64,000 bases of DNA from Flavobacterium sp. 9AF (GCF_902506265.1 NZ_LR733556.1:2504136-2568135); one strand, 5' to 3'. Counted from the stretch's first letter, positions 1 through 8,329 are shown. Notes: generated from the letters alone by a model not told the origin. A program made the numbers and translations.

Positions 1-129
1 CAGTTCGAGTGTTTTTTATGTAAAGTAATGAAATAAAAAATGTATCGAGAATTGTAATTTCGTTTTATGAGTATTCGTCAGTTCGAGTGTTTTTTATGTA
101 ATGAAATGAAATAAAAAATGTATCGAGAA
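1..129. repeat. Two direct copies of a ~51-bp flavobacterial intergenic repeat
   Basis: Positions 1-51 and 79-129 are almost the same sequence, differing in a few bases near the centre. Each starts with CAGTTCGAGTG and ends with TGTATCGAGAA. The two ends of one unit are imperfect inverted repeats with A/T-rich inner arms, so each could fold into a hairpin. No reading frame is present. The left copy begins at the window edge, so further copies may lie outside. The function is unknown. Confidence 0.7.
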
Positions 130-475
130 CCTTTTGATTAATCAAATTATAATTAAATACTATTTTTTTTTAGAAGCACATAAATTAGTTTACAGTAGCA
201 TTATCTTACGCTAGTCACTGTATCTTTTTATTTTCTTTTGTTAAATAAAAAAGAAAATAAAAAGATTATTGTAGTAAAAAATTTCAAACCCCATTCATTT
301 ATAAACTTTACTATTTATATAAAGTTATCTATCCTAATTTATAACTGATTATTAAATAAAATAATCCATGTCATTTACCATTCACTAAAAGATAGGATAA
401 TTACTCAATTTCAGATGTATTAATTACAATATATTATACATTGATTATATGTTTAAAATAAAAACTGAAAAATAG
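130..475. other. Non-coding AT-rich stretch with a long hairpin
   Basis: No plausible gene is seen. The main structure is a perfect 18-bp inverted repeat, 222-239 with 249-266, around a 9-nt loop. It begins ATCTTTTTATTTTC and ends with the complement. The T-rich and A-rich arms and the trailing TTGTAGTA resemble the repeat family at 63838-64000 near the other end of the window, so this is probably a diverged member of that family. Confidence 0.5.
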
Positions 476-516
476 TTGCTTATTGTTGTTGTATATATTA
501 TATTTGCGACAACAAT
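476..516 (+). promoter_or_regulatory. Promoter of the VOC-SDR-EVE-MarR operon with probable MarR operator
   Basis: TTG at 476-478 and TATATTTG at 499-506, separated by 20 bases, match the Bacteroidota -33/-7 promoter. A perfect inverted repeat ATTGTTGT (482-489) / ACAACAAT (509-516) with a 19-base spacer is centred on the start of the -7 element. A repressor bound there would block RNA polymerase. The last gene of the operon encodes a MarR-family protein, so autoregulation is the obvious inference, but it is untested. Confidence 0.55.
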
Positions 517-534
517 AATTTAAATGATAAATAA

Positions 535-894
535 ATGAGACAATTAACTTTTGTATCACTGCAAGTGAAAGAAATAGAAGAATCTAAAAAATTCTATGTG
601 GAGAAATTAGGATTTGAAATTGAAACTACGAATCCACAAGCGTGCGTTTTTAAGTACAATTCTGGAAAAGCAAGTTTTGCAATACGTACACCTCTCGAAT
701 CTCTTGAAGATAGACAAGTAGGAATAGGAGTTGCAGTTTGGTTTGCAGTTGATGAAAATGTAGATGAAATAAGAGAAAAATTACTTAAAAAGGGCATAGA
801 TACAATAGGAGGTATTATTGAAACTCCTTTTGGTAGAGCTTTTCATGTAAAAGATATTGATGGTTATAAACTTACTTTTTTAAATGAAAAATAA
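535..894 (+). CDS. VOC (glyoxalase/bleomycin-resistance fold) protein
   Basis: This small 119-residue cytosolic protein has the layout of the vicinal oxygen chelate superfamily: an N-terminal beta strand, an ESKKFYVEKLGF helix-strand near residues 16-27, and a C-terminal FHVKDIDGYKLTFLNE strand typical of one paired beta-alpha-beta-beta-beta module. VOC proteins act as dioxygenases, isomerases or drug-binding resistance proteins, and no substrate can be read from the sequence. It is the first gene of an operon with an NmrA-like reductase, an EVE protein and a MarR regulator, and the next gene starts 5 bases after its stop. That context suggests handling of a reactive or toxic small molecule. 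Confidence 0.8.
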   Translation: MRQLTFVSLQVKEIEESKKFYVEKLGFEIETTNPQACVFKYNSGKASFAIRTPLESLEDRQVGIGVAVWFAVDENVDEIREKLLKKGIDTIGGIIETPFGRAFHVKDIDGYKLTFLNEK

Positions 895-899
895 AGAAT

Positions 900-1790
900 A
901 TGAATAATAAGATATTAATTACTGGAGCAACTGGAGGTTTGGGAAGTAAAGTTATTAATCTTTTAAAACAAAATGTAGCAAGTAAAAATCTAGTTGTTTT
1001 AGTTAGAGATTTAGATAATGAGTTAGTTAATCAATATAAAAATGACGGTCTTGAATTAAGAATAGGTGATTATGCTAACTTTGAAAGTTTAGAAAATGCT
1101 TTTAAAGACATAGATACTTTGTATTTTGTTTCAGCAGGAGATGATAATAATCGTTCAGAACTTCATAAGAATGTAGTGGATGTTGCCAAAAAAGTGGGTA
1201 TAAAACATATTTTATATACTAGCGGAGTAAGAAAGAATGAGAGTAATGTATCACCTATAGCTACTTTAATTGCTTCTCATATTCAGACAGAAAATTTTAT
1301 AAAAGATTCTGGAATAAATTACACAATTTTTAGACATAATTTATATGCTGAAGTGATAGAGATGTTGATTGGCGATAAGAATCAATTAGTAAAAAATAAG
1401 GCTATTTATTTACCTACCTCCAATGGAATAACTTCATTTGTTCCTAAAGACGATTTAGCAGAAGCTGAGGTAAAAGTTATTTTAAATCCTTACCTCTATT
1501 TAAATAAAACACTCGAATTTAATGGCAGTGAATCTATCTCGTTTTCTGAAATTGCTAAAAACCTCTCCAAAATCTTAAAGGTTACTATTGAGTATAATTC
1601 TCCAGAAGTACCTGAATTTGTTAATACTATGAATCGATTTGGTGTGCCAAATCATATTATTGAAATGTTGAGTTCATTCAGTTTAGCAATTGCACAAGGT
1701 GAGTTTGATCATCAAACAAATGATTTAGAGATGATTTTAGGAAGAAAAACAAAAACAATTTATGATTTTTTAAAACAGACTTATGAATAA
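900..1790 (+). CDS. NmrA/QorB-like NAD(P)-binding protein (atypical SDR)
   Basis: This 296-residue protein opens with a Rossmann nucleotide-binding motif, ITGATGGLGSKV, near residues 6-17, followed by an acidic GDYANFESLENAF segment and YFVSAGDDNN, as in NmrA-like atypical short-chain dehydrogenases and QorB-type NAD(P)H:quinone reductases. The usual YxxxK catalytic pair is not clear, which is normal for this subgroup; such proteins either reduce quinones or sense NAD(P) redox state. It lies between the VOC and EVE genes, same strand, short gaps. With a MarR regulator at the operon end, a quinone or electrophile stress role is a reasonable inference. Confidence 0.78.
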   Translation: MNNKILITGATGGLGSKVINLLKQNVASKNLVVLVRDLDNELVNQYKNDGLELRIGDYANFESLENAFKDIDTLYFVSAGDDNNRSELHKNVVDVAKKVGIKHILYTSGVRKNESNVSPIATLIASHIQTENFIKDSGINYTIFRHNLYAEVIEMLIGDKNQLVKNKAIYLPTSNGITSFVPKDDLAEAEVKVILNPYLYLNKTLEFNGSESISFSEIAKNLSKILKVTIEYNSPEVPEFVNTMNRFGVPNHIIEMLSSFSLAIAQGEFDHQTNDLEMILGRKTKTIYDFLKQTYE

Positions 1791-1807
1791 ATTGAATTTG
1801 AAATAAA

Positions 1808-2245
1808 ATGAAAGAAAGAGAAATAAAATATTGGATAATTGTAGCTTCAAAAGATCATGTTAAAAAAGGAGTTTTTGAAGGTATTTCACAAGCTTGTCAT
1901 GGAAAAGTGACTCCATTGAAAAAGATGAGAAAAGATGATTTTTTAATTTATTACTCTAGTAAACTAACAATGGATGGATTTGAAAAATGTCAAGAATTTA
2001 CAGCCTTAGGAAAAGTTGTGGATAACGATATATATCAGGTTCAAGTTTCCGAAAATTTTTGCCCTTCAAGGCGTAATGTTATGTTTTTAAAATGTGATGA
2101 TATATCGATACTTCCCTTAATTGATGAGTTAGATTTTATTCAAAACAAAAAAAATTGGGGTTATCCATTTCGATTTGGTATTTTTGAAATCAAGGAACAC
2201 GATTTTCAATTAATCTCATCAAAAATGCTACAAAATTATGTCTAA
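1808..2245 (+). CDS. EVE domain protein (PUA-like, modified-base binding fold)
   Basis: This 145-residue protein matches the whole length of a free-standing EVE domain (UPF0310): a YWIIVASKDHV start, GKVTPLKKMRKDD and a C-terminal FRFGIFEIKEHDF segment. EVE domains belong to the PUA-like/YTH group and in studied cases recognise modified bases in DNA or RNA. Here the domain has no nuclease partner; it is cotranscribed with redox-type enzymes, and its last codons overlap the start of the MarR gene by 8 bases, which implies translational coupling. Its ligand and biological role are unknown. Confidence 0.8.
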   Translation: MKEREIKYWIIVASKDHVKKGVFEGISQACHGKVTPLKKMRKDDFLIYYSSKLTMDGFEKCQEFTALGKVVDNDIYQVQVSENFCPSRRNVMFLKCDDISILPLIDELDFIQNKKNWGYPFRFGIFEIKEHDFQLISSKMLQNYV

Positions 2246-2702
2246 AAAGATTGATTTCCATTTTAAATCACCTAATGATAGCCCTGGCTATTTATTAGGA
2301 CAACTTACAATGTTATGGCAACGTAAACAAAAAAGAGTCTTAGATCCTTTAGATTTGACATCAACTCAATTTATTTTATTAGCTTCTTTAGGCTGGCTCT
2401 CAAAGAAAAGTAATGCAGTTACACAGGTTGATATTGCTAATCAAGCTAATTTAGATAGAATGATGGTTTCAAAAGTATTAAGAACATTAGAAGAAAAAGA
2501 TTTTATTACGAGACAAGAACATGGAATGGATACTAGAGCTAAAATTATAGCGCTTACAGATAAAGGTGCAGAAGTTTTACAAAATGCTATAGTAGTTGTA
2601 GAAAATGCAGATATTGATTTTTTTTCAACAATTGAAAAAGATTTGGAGTTTTTTAATTTTAAAATGGTTCAGCTGATTAATGAAAATCAAGATGGGAGTT
2701 AA
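2238..2702 (+). CDS. MarR-family transcriptional regulator
   Basis: This 154-residue winged-helix protein has the MarR core: a recognition region VTQVDIANQANLDRMMVSKVL near residues 61-81, then EEKDFITRQEHGMDTRAKIIALTDKG, the wing with its conserved D-x-R. MarR proteins bind as dimers to short palindromes and usually release DNA when bound by phenolic ligands or oxidised at cysteine. No cysteine is visible, so ligand binding is more likely than thiol switching. It ends the operon that starts at 535, and the inverted repeat over that promoter (482-516) is its most likely operator. Confidence 0.88.
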   Translation: MSKKIDFHFKSPNDSPGYLLGQLTMLWQRKQKRVLDPLDLTSTQFILLASLGWLSKKSNAVTQVDIANQANLDRMMVSKVLRTLEEKDFITRQEHGMDTRAKIIALTDKGAEVLQNAIVVVENADIDFFSTIEKDLEFFNFKMVQLINENQDGS

Positions 2703-3041
2703 TTTTTTTACAAAAATAATAACTAAAATAATCTATTTTAATAAATTAAAAAGAGTATCTTGAAATGTTTTATTCTTTAGAAAGATTTTTACTCAATCTA
2801 AAAAAATAAAACATACTACTTTATGTACCTCATTAGACATCATCAGGAAAATATCGTAAGCTTATGGAGTTTCAAAAGCATATAAAATATTGGACATTAT
2901 GCACTTTATACTACTGCTGATTTAAAACTATCAGAATTTGATTTTTAAATGAAAGTAAATCAGAAATGAAAAGAAATAAGTGGGTAACCCTTATGAAGAG
3001 CTGTTTTTTATTTAAATTTATAACAATAAAATCAAATAGCT
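2703..3041. other. 339-base gap without a recognisable gene
   Basis: No intact gene is seen. Around 2824-2950 on the plus strand a broken frame reads RHHQENIV, then a stop, then NIGHYALYTTADLKLSEFDF and a stop. It weakly recalls the last part of a tyrosine recombinase (arginine-histidine, then a GH-x-TT stretch). It is too short and damaged to call a pseudogene. No promoter match to the 20-base-spacer consensus was found ahead of the next gene. Confidence 0.3.
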
Positions 3042-3401
3042 ATGGCTTTTAACGAAAACACAATTCAGCGAATCAGGCTTTTTTTTCAGGAGAAAGATGT
3101 TCCCTTTTATGAAAAGAAGATGTTTAATGGCATTTGTTTTATGGTAGATGATAAAATGTGTTGCTGTAATCATATCGATAAAGAAACGGGTGAAGATTTT
3201 TTATTATGTAGAATAGGAGAAGAGCAGTATTCTCATGCTTTAAAAAAAGACAATGTAATTCCCATGGAATTTACAGGGAAATCAATGAAAGGATATGTAT
3301 ATGTCACCGAGAATGGTTTTTTAAAACCGAAGGATTTACATTATTGGTTGCAACGCTGTTTGGATTTTAATCCTTTAGCAAAATCAAGTAAGAAAAAGTA
3401 A
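3042..3401 (+). CDS. TfoX/Sxy N-terminal domain protein
   Basis: This 119-residue protein fits the TfoX N-terminal domain: KKMFNGICFMVDDKMCC near residues 25-41, LLCRIGEEQY, and the hallmark MEFTGKSMKGYVYV near residues 75-88, ending in a basic tail. In gammaproteobacteria TfoX/Sxy with both N and C domains activates competence genes through CRP. Free-standing N domains like this one are common in other phyla and their role is unknown. A Crp/Fnr-family gene lies next downstream, but a strong terminator separates them, so a functional link is only speculative. Confidence 0.82.
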   Translation: MAFNENTIQRIRLFFQEKDVPFYEKKMFNGICFMVDDKMCCCNHIDKETGEDFLLCRIGEEQYSHALKKDNVIPMEFTGKSMKGYVYVTENGFLKPKDLHYWLQRCLDFNPLAKSSKKK

Positions 3402-3521
3402 TTGCTACTTTATAAAACCGTATTTTAATATATCTTGGTTGTATGTTATTAATAAAAGTTTTTCATAAAAATGAGAGCGAGTAAAAGAAATAAAGAAATA
3501 AGTTAATTAAATGATAAAACT

Positions 3522-3548
3522 GCTCTAGAATGTCTGGAGCTTTTTTTT
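3522..3548 (+). terminator. Rho-independent terminator after the TfoX-like gene
   Basis: GCTCTAGA (3522-3529) pairs with TCTGGAGC (3533-3540) over 8 bp with one G-U pair and a 3-base loop, followed by eight T. It separates the TfoX-like gene from the Crp/Fnr gene. Confidence 0.75.
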
Positions 3549-3592
3549 ATTATAATAATATCAGTATTTTTGATGTACTAAAATAATTGCTA

Positions 3593-4267
3593 ATGAACTC
3601 CATTTGGTATTTTGAAGATGTAAATTTATTCCATATTATGTGTCCCCATAAATTTAAAGATGCGGGTCATAATCATTCGTTTAAAAATTATAAAAAAAAT
3701 GATTTGATTTATACTGAAGATGATGCTGCGGATAAAATTTATTTGGTAAGTAACGGTAAAATTAAAATTGGTTATATCAATGAAGAAGGAGAAGAAATCA
3801 TATCGGCTATTTTATCTAAAGGAGAAATCTTTGGTGAAAAAGCAATTTTAGGAGAAGAAAGAAGAAACGAATTTGCATCTGTGCTAGAGAATAATACTAC
3901 AATTTGTCCTATTGCTGCCGATGAAATGCTTGAGTTAATTAGAGGAAATCGTGAATTAAGTTTGAAAATTTATAAGTTTATAGGTTTTAGACTAAAACGA
4001 TTGGAACGTCGATTAAAATTACTCTTATTTAAAGATACTAAAACCCGTTTAAAAGAATATTTAAATGAACTCGCGTTAGATTATGGATATAAAAATGCAG
4101 TTTCAGGTGATACGGTAATAAAACATCCTTTTACTCAAAAAGAAATTGCGACACTTATTGGTACCTCTAGACCAACGCTAAACATTTTGATAAACGAGTT
4201 GCAAGAGGAAGGTTATTTAAAATTTGATAGAAAAGAGATTATTCTAATAAGTAAAATCTCTGCCTAA
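3593..4267 (+). CDS. Crp/Fnr-family transcriptional regulator
   Basis: This 224-residue protein has an N-terminal cyclic-nucleotide-binding-like beta barrel (DLIYTEDDAADKIYLVSNGKIKIG, then GEIFGEKAIL) and a C-terminal Crp-type helix-turn-helix with FTQKEIATLIGTSRPTLNIL as recognition segment. A CPH near the N-terminus is the only nearby cysteine; the cysteine cluster of oxygen-sensing Fnr is absent, so an iron-sulphur sensor is unlikely. The ATG at 3593 is preferred over an in-frame TTG at 3587. It is convergent with the thioesterase gene only 6 bases away. The effector and targets are unknown. Confidence 0.87.
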   Translation: MNSIWYFEDVNLFHIMCPHKFKDAGHNHSFKNYKKNDLIYTEDDAADKIYLVSNGKIKIGYINEEGEEIISAILSKGEIFGEKAILGEERRNEFASVLENNTTICPIAADEMLELIRGNRELSLKIYKFIGFRLKRLERRLKLLLFKDTKTRLKEYLNELALDYGYKNAVSGDTVIKHPFTQKEIATLIGTSRPTLNILINELQEEGYLKFDRKEIILISKISA

Positions 4268-4273
4268 AATATT

Positions 4274-4825
4274 TTATTTGATAGCAATTACAACATTATA
4301 TCTTTTTAAAAAATCTAAGGCTTCTTTAGATTGATAATCGAATTTTTCTTCTAAAGAGGCTAATTTTTTCTTCTGATTAATACGTCTTAAGGCTTCATAA
4401 AAACGTCTCACTTCTTCTAAATGGTAGAGAATTAATTGCGGTACTTTTGTAGGATTACCCATTTCATCTTTGGCTACCATAGTAAAATAACTGGAATTGC
4501 AATGTTTTACTACGCCAGTTTGTATGTTTTCAGCAATGACTCGAATACCTACAACCATTGAAGTATTTCCTACGTAATTTACCGATGCTTTTAGTGTGAC
4601 CAATTCTCCAATTTCTATAGGATTTAAAAAATCAACGGTATCTACCGAAGCTGTAACACAATAACAGCCTGAATATTTTGAAGCACTCGCAAAAGCTATT
4701 TGATCCATTAATTGTAGCAAATAACCGCCGTGAATTTTACCACTAAAATTAGTATGTGAAGGAAGCATCAATTCGGTTAAAGTAACTTTTGAAGCATCAA
4801 CAGTGTTTGATTCTTTTTTATTCAT
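4274..4825 (-). CDS. Acyl-CoA thioesterase, hotdog fold (YciA/BACH type)
   Basis: This 183-residue protein has the hotdog thioesterase signature: LMLPSHTNFSGKIHGGYLLQLMDQIAF, where N-x-x-G-x-[IL]-H-G-G holds the active site, and later VDFLNPIEIGELVTLKASV. Family members hydrolyse medium- to long-chain acyl-CoA as hexamers. The ATG at 4825 overlaps the end of the isoaspartyl peptidase gene (ATGAATAA); a TTG 18 bases upstream is less likely. It is the last gene of a four-gene minus-strand run headed by rmuC. The C-terminal 40 residues are basic and helical, an extension beyond the core fold. Confidence 0.87.
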   Translation of the reverse strand: MNKKESNTVDASKVTLTELMLPSHTNFSGKIHGGYLLQLMDQIAFASASKYSGCYCVTASVDTVDFLNPIEIGELVTLKASVNYVGNTSMVVGIRVIAENIQTGVVKHCNSSYFTMVAKDEMGNPTKVPQLILYHLEEVRRFYEALRRINQKKKLASLEEKFDYQSKEALDFLKRYNVVIAIK

Positions 4826-5861
4826 TTGTTTTATAAATACCAAGTGTTAGTTTTCCATTTGTGTCAATTGCTGCTCGATACATGCCTGGAGTATTAAATT
4901 CCATAACTATGTTTCCTTTTTGATCTAAAGCAATAATGCCACCTGTTCCTCCTAATTGGGTTAGCTTTTTTTGAATCACTTCATGGCTGGCTTTTTCTAA
5001 AGAGATTTTTTTATATTCCATTAATGCGGCCATATCATAAGCTACTACATTTCGTATAAAAAATTCGCCCCAACCTGTAGAAGAAACACCACAAGTGTTG
5101 TTGTTGGCATAAGTGCCCGCTCCAATAATTGGGGCATCTCCTATACGCCCCCATTTTTTATTGGTCATACCACCTGTTGAGGTTCCAGCAGCAATGTTTC
5201 CATTTTTGTCTAGAGCAACACAGCCTACTGTGCCATATTTTGTGTCTTTTATAGTAGGATCATAATATTCGGCTTTATCGTTGTGATCCAATTCAATTTT
5301 TTCTTTTTCTTTAGCACGTAGCAAAGATTGATATCTATTCTCAGTGTAGAAATAGGACGGATCAACTAATTCAATTCCATTTTGGAGGGCAAAATATTCA
5401 GCTCCTTCTCTAGCTAGCATTACATGTTCCGATTTTTCCATGACAGCTCTGGCTAAATTGATTGGGTTTTTTACAGTAGTAACTCCAGCAATGGCACCTG
5501 CTTTCAAAGTTTTGCCATCCATTATAGAGGCATCCAATTCATTTTTACCTTGATTGGTAAAAACAGCTCCCTTACCTGCATTAAAAAGCGGTGAATCTTC
5601 AAGAACATTAATGGTTTTTTCTACAGCATCTAAACTACTTCCTCCATTTTGTAAAATAGTATAGCCTGTTCGAATGGCTTCTTCTAAAGCTTTTTTATAT
5701 TCTCGTTCTAATTCGGGGGTGAGATTTTCTTTTAAAATAGTTCCAGCTCCTCCATGAATAACAATTGCAATTTTGTTATTTGAAATGGGTGAAATAGAAG
5801 TTTTACTCGATTTACATTGAGAAAAGATTACTAATAATAAGAAAAATAACACTCTTTTCAT
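4818..5861 (-). CDS. Isoaspartyl peptidase / plant-type L-asparaginase, lipoprotein
   Basis: This 347-residue Ntn-hydrolase precursor shows the family hallmarks: IVIHGGAGTI near residues 34-42, FNAGKGAVF, LDASIMDG and the autocleavage site YGTVGCVAL with Thr211 as the new N-terminal nucleophile, then AAGTSTGGMTNK for substrate binding. The enzyme removes isoaspartyl residues from peptides or hydrolyses asparagine. The first 16 residues, MKRVLFFLLLVIFSQC, are a lipoprotein signal with the lipobox cysteine, so it is placed on a periplasmic membrane face. Its ATG shares one base with the stop of the upstream gene (TAATG), showing tight coupling. Confidence 0.9.
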   Translation of the reverse strand: MKRVLFFLLLVIFSQCKSSKTSISPISNNKIAIVIHGGAGTILKENLTPELEREYKKALEEAIRTGYTILQNGGSSLDAVEKTINVLEDSPLFNAGKGAVFTNQGKNELDASIMDGKTLKAGAIAGVTTVKNPINLARAVMEKSEHVMLAREGAEYFALQNGIELVDPSYFYTENRYQSLLRAKEKEKIELDHNDKAEYYDPTIKDTKYGTVGCVALDKNGNIAAGTSTGGMTNKKWGRIGDAPIIGAGTYANNNTCGVSSTGWGEFFIRNVVAYDMAALMEYKKISLEKASHEVIQKKLTQLGGTGGIIALDQKGNIVMEFNTPGMYRAAIDTNGKLTLGIYKTNE

Positions 5862-6241
5862 TACTCGCCATTATTAAAATAGGGAGAGGTTTCTTTTTCA
5901 ACTTTGGTTACAAAATAACGGGTATCACCCCACCAAAAGAAAGTTCGTAAGCGCTCTACATATTCTACTTTTACAAATTTTCCTTGTAAAGATTTTAAAC
6001 TATCAATTATAGGTTTGTCATTATCTAAAACAGAAAATTTGAAAATTTGTGCTCCAGAAATTCCTTGGCTTATTTCTCCTTCCCAAGTTTTGACAAAATA
6101 TCCTTTGTGGCTAATTTTTATTAATTCTCCAGAACGAATTCCTTCACTGTATGGAACATAATACACATAAGACATATATCCTATTACAGATAGGACGGTT
6201 AATAGGGTTCCAAAAAAAACTATTTTTTTAAATACTGTCAT
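5861..6241 (-). CDS. Conserved membrane-anchored hypothetical protein
   Basis: This 126-residue protein has one N-terminal transmembrane helix (about residues 7-28) and a soluble part containing SEGIRSGELIKISHKGYFVKTWEG and LQGKFVKVEYVERLRTFFWWGDT. Close relatives in flavobacteria are often labelled 6-phosphogluconate dehydrogenase, but there is no Rossmann motif or substrate-binding signature here, so that name should be distrusted. It sits between rmuC (3-base gap) and the isoaspartyl peptidase gene (1-base overlap). The function is unknown, and the fold looks like a small beta-rich OB-like domain. Confidence 0.7.
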   Translation of the reverse strand: MTVFKKIVFFGTLLTVLSVIGYMSYVYYVPYSEGIRSGELIKISHKGYFVKTWEGEISQGISGAQIFKFSVLDNDKPIIDSLKSLQGKFVKVEYVERLRTFFWWGDTRYFVTKVEKETSPYFNNGE

Positions 6242-6244
6242 GAT

Positions 6245-7624
6245 TTATTCGTTTTCTATTGTTGCGTTACTATCATTTTCTGATGCTCGTTTTAATACAT
6301 TTTCTGGCAATGCTTTTTTAGCTTTAGCTCCCATTTTTTTCAGTCGTTCAACACTTGTAATCAAATTCCCTTTTCCATCTACTAATTTGTTCATTGCATT
6401 GCCATATTCCGATTTTGCTTCGTCCATTTTTTTACCAATCTTAATTAAATCGGATACAAAACCTTCAAATTTATCATACAAAGCACCGGCTTGTCTGGCA
6501 ATTTCTATAGCGTTTTCTTGTTGTTTTTGATTCGTCCACATGCTATCTATCGTTCGTAAAGTTGCTAATAGAGTAGAAGGTGTAACAATTACAATATTCT
6601 TTTCAAATGCTTTATTATATAAAGTATTATCTTCATTTAAGGCTAACGCAAAAGCAGGTTCTATAGGAATAAAAAGCAATACAAAATCAGGACTTTCCAT
6701 ATGGTAAATGTCGTGGTAGTTTTTTTCACTTAATTGATCCACATGACGTTTTACCGAAGTTACATGTTCTTTTAATATGACGGTTTTAGCTACCTCATCT
6801 TCTTCATTTACAAATCGTTCATAAGCCGTTAAAGATACCTTAGAATCTACAATCATTTTTTTACCATCAGGAAGATTGATAATTACATCGGGCATCATTC
6901 TGTTTCCTTCTTGATTGGTAAAACTTTTCTGTACTTCATATTCTCTACCTTTCTCTAAACCTGATTTTTCTAATACACGCTCTAATACCAATTCGCCCCA
7001 ATTTCCTTGCATTTTGCTATCGCCTTTTAATGCTTTGGTTAAATTAATCGTTTCTTTCGACATTTTATCATTCATTTCTCTCAGACCTAAAATTTGCTGA
7101 CGTAATGCTGCGTGATAATCGATACTTTCTTTATGTGTATCTTCTACTTTTTTTTCAAAAAGTTGAATTTTTTCCTGTAAAGGATTTAAGATTATTTTTA
7201 AGTTTTCTTTGTTTTGTTCTGTAAACTTGGTGGTTTTTTCTTCTAAGATTTTGTTAGCCAAATTTTCAAACTCTTTCGTAAACTTTTCTTGTAACTCATT
7301 TACTTCTTGTTTTTGCTCTTTATTACGTTCCAATAAATTATCAAAATCGTTTTCTTTTTTGGCTAAATGAATGGATAATGATTCTTTCTCTTTTTGAAGA
7401 TTCTCTTTTTCGATAAGAACTTGCGCTAAGGCTTTTTCAAACTGTAATTTTTCGGATAACAATTGATTTTTAAGTTGCTCGATTTGGTTTACTAAACCAG
7501 AAACCCTTTCTTCTAAAGAAGATTTTTCAGCTTGTGCTTGAGTTTTAGAAAGTAATTTACCAAGGTAAAAACCTATGGCTAAGGCGAGGATGAATACGGC
7601 TAATACTAAAATAATTTGCGACAT
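6245..7624 (-). CDS. rmuC: RmuC-family DNA recombination protein
   Basis: This 459-residue protein has an N-terminal transmembrane helix (residues 3-22), a long coiled coil rich in E/K/Q (about 30-165) and the RmuC core with KGDSKMQGNWGELVLERVLEKSGL, MMPDVIINLPDGKKMIVDSKVSL and FIPIEPAFALAL. RmuC limits inversions and repeat-driven rearrangements; the core resembles a restriction-endonuclease-like nuclease fold, with D and DSK residues as candidate catalytic positions. It heads the minus-strand run 7624-4274. The length and domain order are normal for the family. Confidence 0.93.
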   Translation of the reverse strand: MSQIILVLAVFILALAIGFYLGKLLSKTQAQAEKSSLEERVSGLVNQIEQLKNQLLSEKLQFEKALAQVLIEKENLQKEKESLSIHLAKKENDFDNLLERNKEQKQEVNELQEKFTKEFENLANKILEEKTTKFTEQNKENLKIILNPLQEKIQLFEKKVEDTHKESIDYHAALRQQILGLREMNDKMSKETINLTKALKGDSKMQGNWGELVLERVLEKSGLEKGREYEVQKSFTNQEGNRMMPDVIINLPDGKKMIVDSKVSLTAYERFVNEEDEVAKTVILKEHVTSVKRHVDQLSEKNYHDIYHMESPDFVLLFIPIEPAFALALNEDNTLYNKAFEKNIVIVTPSTLLATLRTIDSMWTNQKQQENAIEIARQAGALYDKFEGFVSDLIKIGKKMDEAKSEYGNAMNKLVDGKGNLITSVERLKKMGAKAKKALPENVLKRASENDSNATIENE

Positions 7625-7702
7625 ATAAAGTAAATAATTTCAATTGTAAATTTAAGGAATTAATTCAACTTTAAAACCAGAATTTATATAAATTGAATAC
7701 TG

Positions 7703-7710
7703 TATTTTTG
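7703..7710 (+). promoter_or_regulatory. -7 element upstream of the pseudouridine synthase gene
   Basis: TATTTTTG at 7703-7710 matches the Bacteroidota TANNTTTG -7 box, 16 bases before the ATG at 7726. No TTG is found 20 bases upstream, so the assignment rests on the -7 box alone. Confidence 0.35.
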
Positions 7711-7725
7711 CAGTAAATAATAAAA

Positions 7726-8295
7726 ATGAGTCACCAACATTTTATACTTCATAAACCGCATGGCTATTTGAGTCAGTTTATTTATGAACTGAAAAGAAAA
7801 AAGAAGTTATTAGGCGAATTGTATCCTTTTCCAGAAGGCACTATGGCAATAGGGAGACTTGATGAAGATTCGGAAGGTTTGTTATTGCTTACTACAGATG
7901 GGAGAGTGAGTGAACATGTGAGAAGTAAAACAGTTGAGAAAGAATATTATGCACAAGTAGATGGTGTAATTACTCAAGAAGCTGTTGACCAATTACAAAA
8001 TGGAGTAGAAATAGGGATCAATGGAACCAAATACTTAACTCGAAATTGTAACTCAAAATTAATTACTTCATTACCAGATTATATAGGTTCTGGAAAACGA
8101 ATAAGAGATAAACGACACGGACCTACTTCTTGGGTTTCTATAACGGTTGTCGAAGGTAAATTTCGGCAAGTAAGAAAAATGACAGCTGCTGTTGGCTTTC
8201 CCACATTACGATTGGTTCGCGTTAGAGTAGGGAAAATGCATTTGGAAGGAATAAGTGTAGGGGCTGTTCAAGAAGTTCAAGAAATTGTTTTATAA
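7726..8295 (+). CDS. RsuA/RluE-family rRNA pseudouridine synthase
   Basis: This 189-residue enzyme starts HFILHKPHGYLSQF and carries the catalytic block MAIGRLDEDSEGLLLLTTDG, where the Asp of GRLD is the nucleophile, then KEYYAQVDG and the C-terminal EGKFRQVRKMTAAVGFPTLRLVRVRVG. There is no N-terminal S4 domain, as in RluE, which makes pseudouridine 2457 in E. coli 23S rRNA; RluE is the nearest named relative but the site is not proven here. The gene stands alone on the plus strand between two minus-strand units and ends at a strong bidirectional terminator. Confidence 0.88.
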   Translation: MSHQHFILHKPHGYLSQFIYELKRKKKLLGELYPFPEGTMAIGRLDEDSEGLLLLTTDGRVSEHVRSKTVEKEYYAQVDGVITQEAVDQLQNGVEIGINGTKYLTRNCNSKLITSLPDYIGSGKRIRDKRHGPTSWVSITVVEGKFRQVRKMTAAVGFPTLRLVRVRVGKMHLEGISVGAVQEVQEIVL

Positions 8296-8324
8296 AAATA
8301 TCCCTTCTTCTAGAAGGGATATTT
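8296..8324. terminator. Bidirectional terminator between converging genes
   Basis: A perfect 13-bp stem (AAATATCCCTTCT, 8296-8308, with its complement at 8312-8324) encloses a 3-base loop. Convergent genes end on both sides, at 8295 and 8330, so it probably serves both. The U-tracts are short. Confidence 0.6.
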
Positions 8325-8329
8325 ATGGT

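Noticed and set aside
2703..3041. Possible tyrosine recombinase remnant (RHH ... NIGHYALYTTADLK)
   Set aside because: Only a few residues resemble the family, with stops between them; similar strings arise by chance in AT-rich DNA.
5861..6241. 6-phosphogluconate dehydrogenase name for the small membrane protein
   Set aside because: 126 residues with a membrane helix and no cofactor motif cannot be that enzyme.
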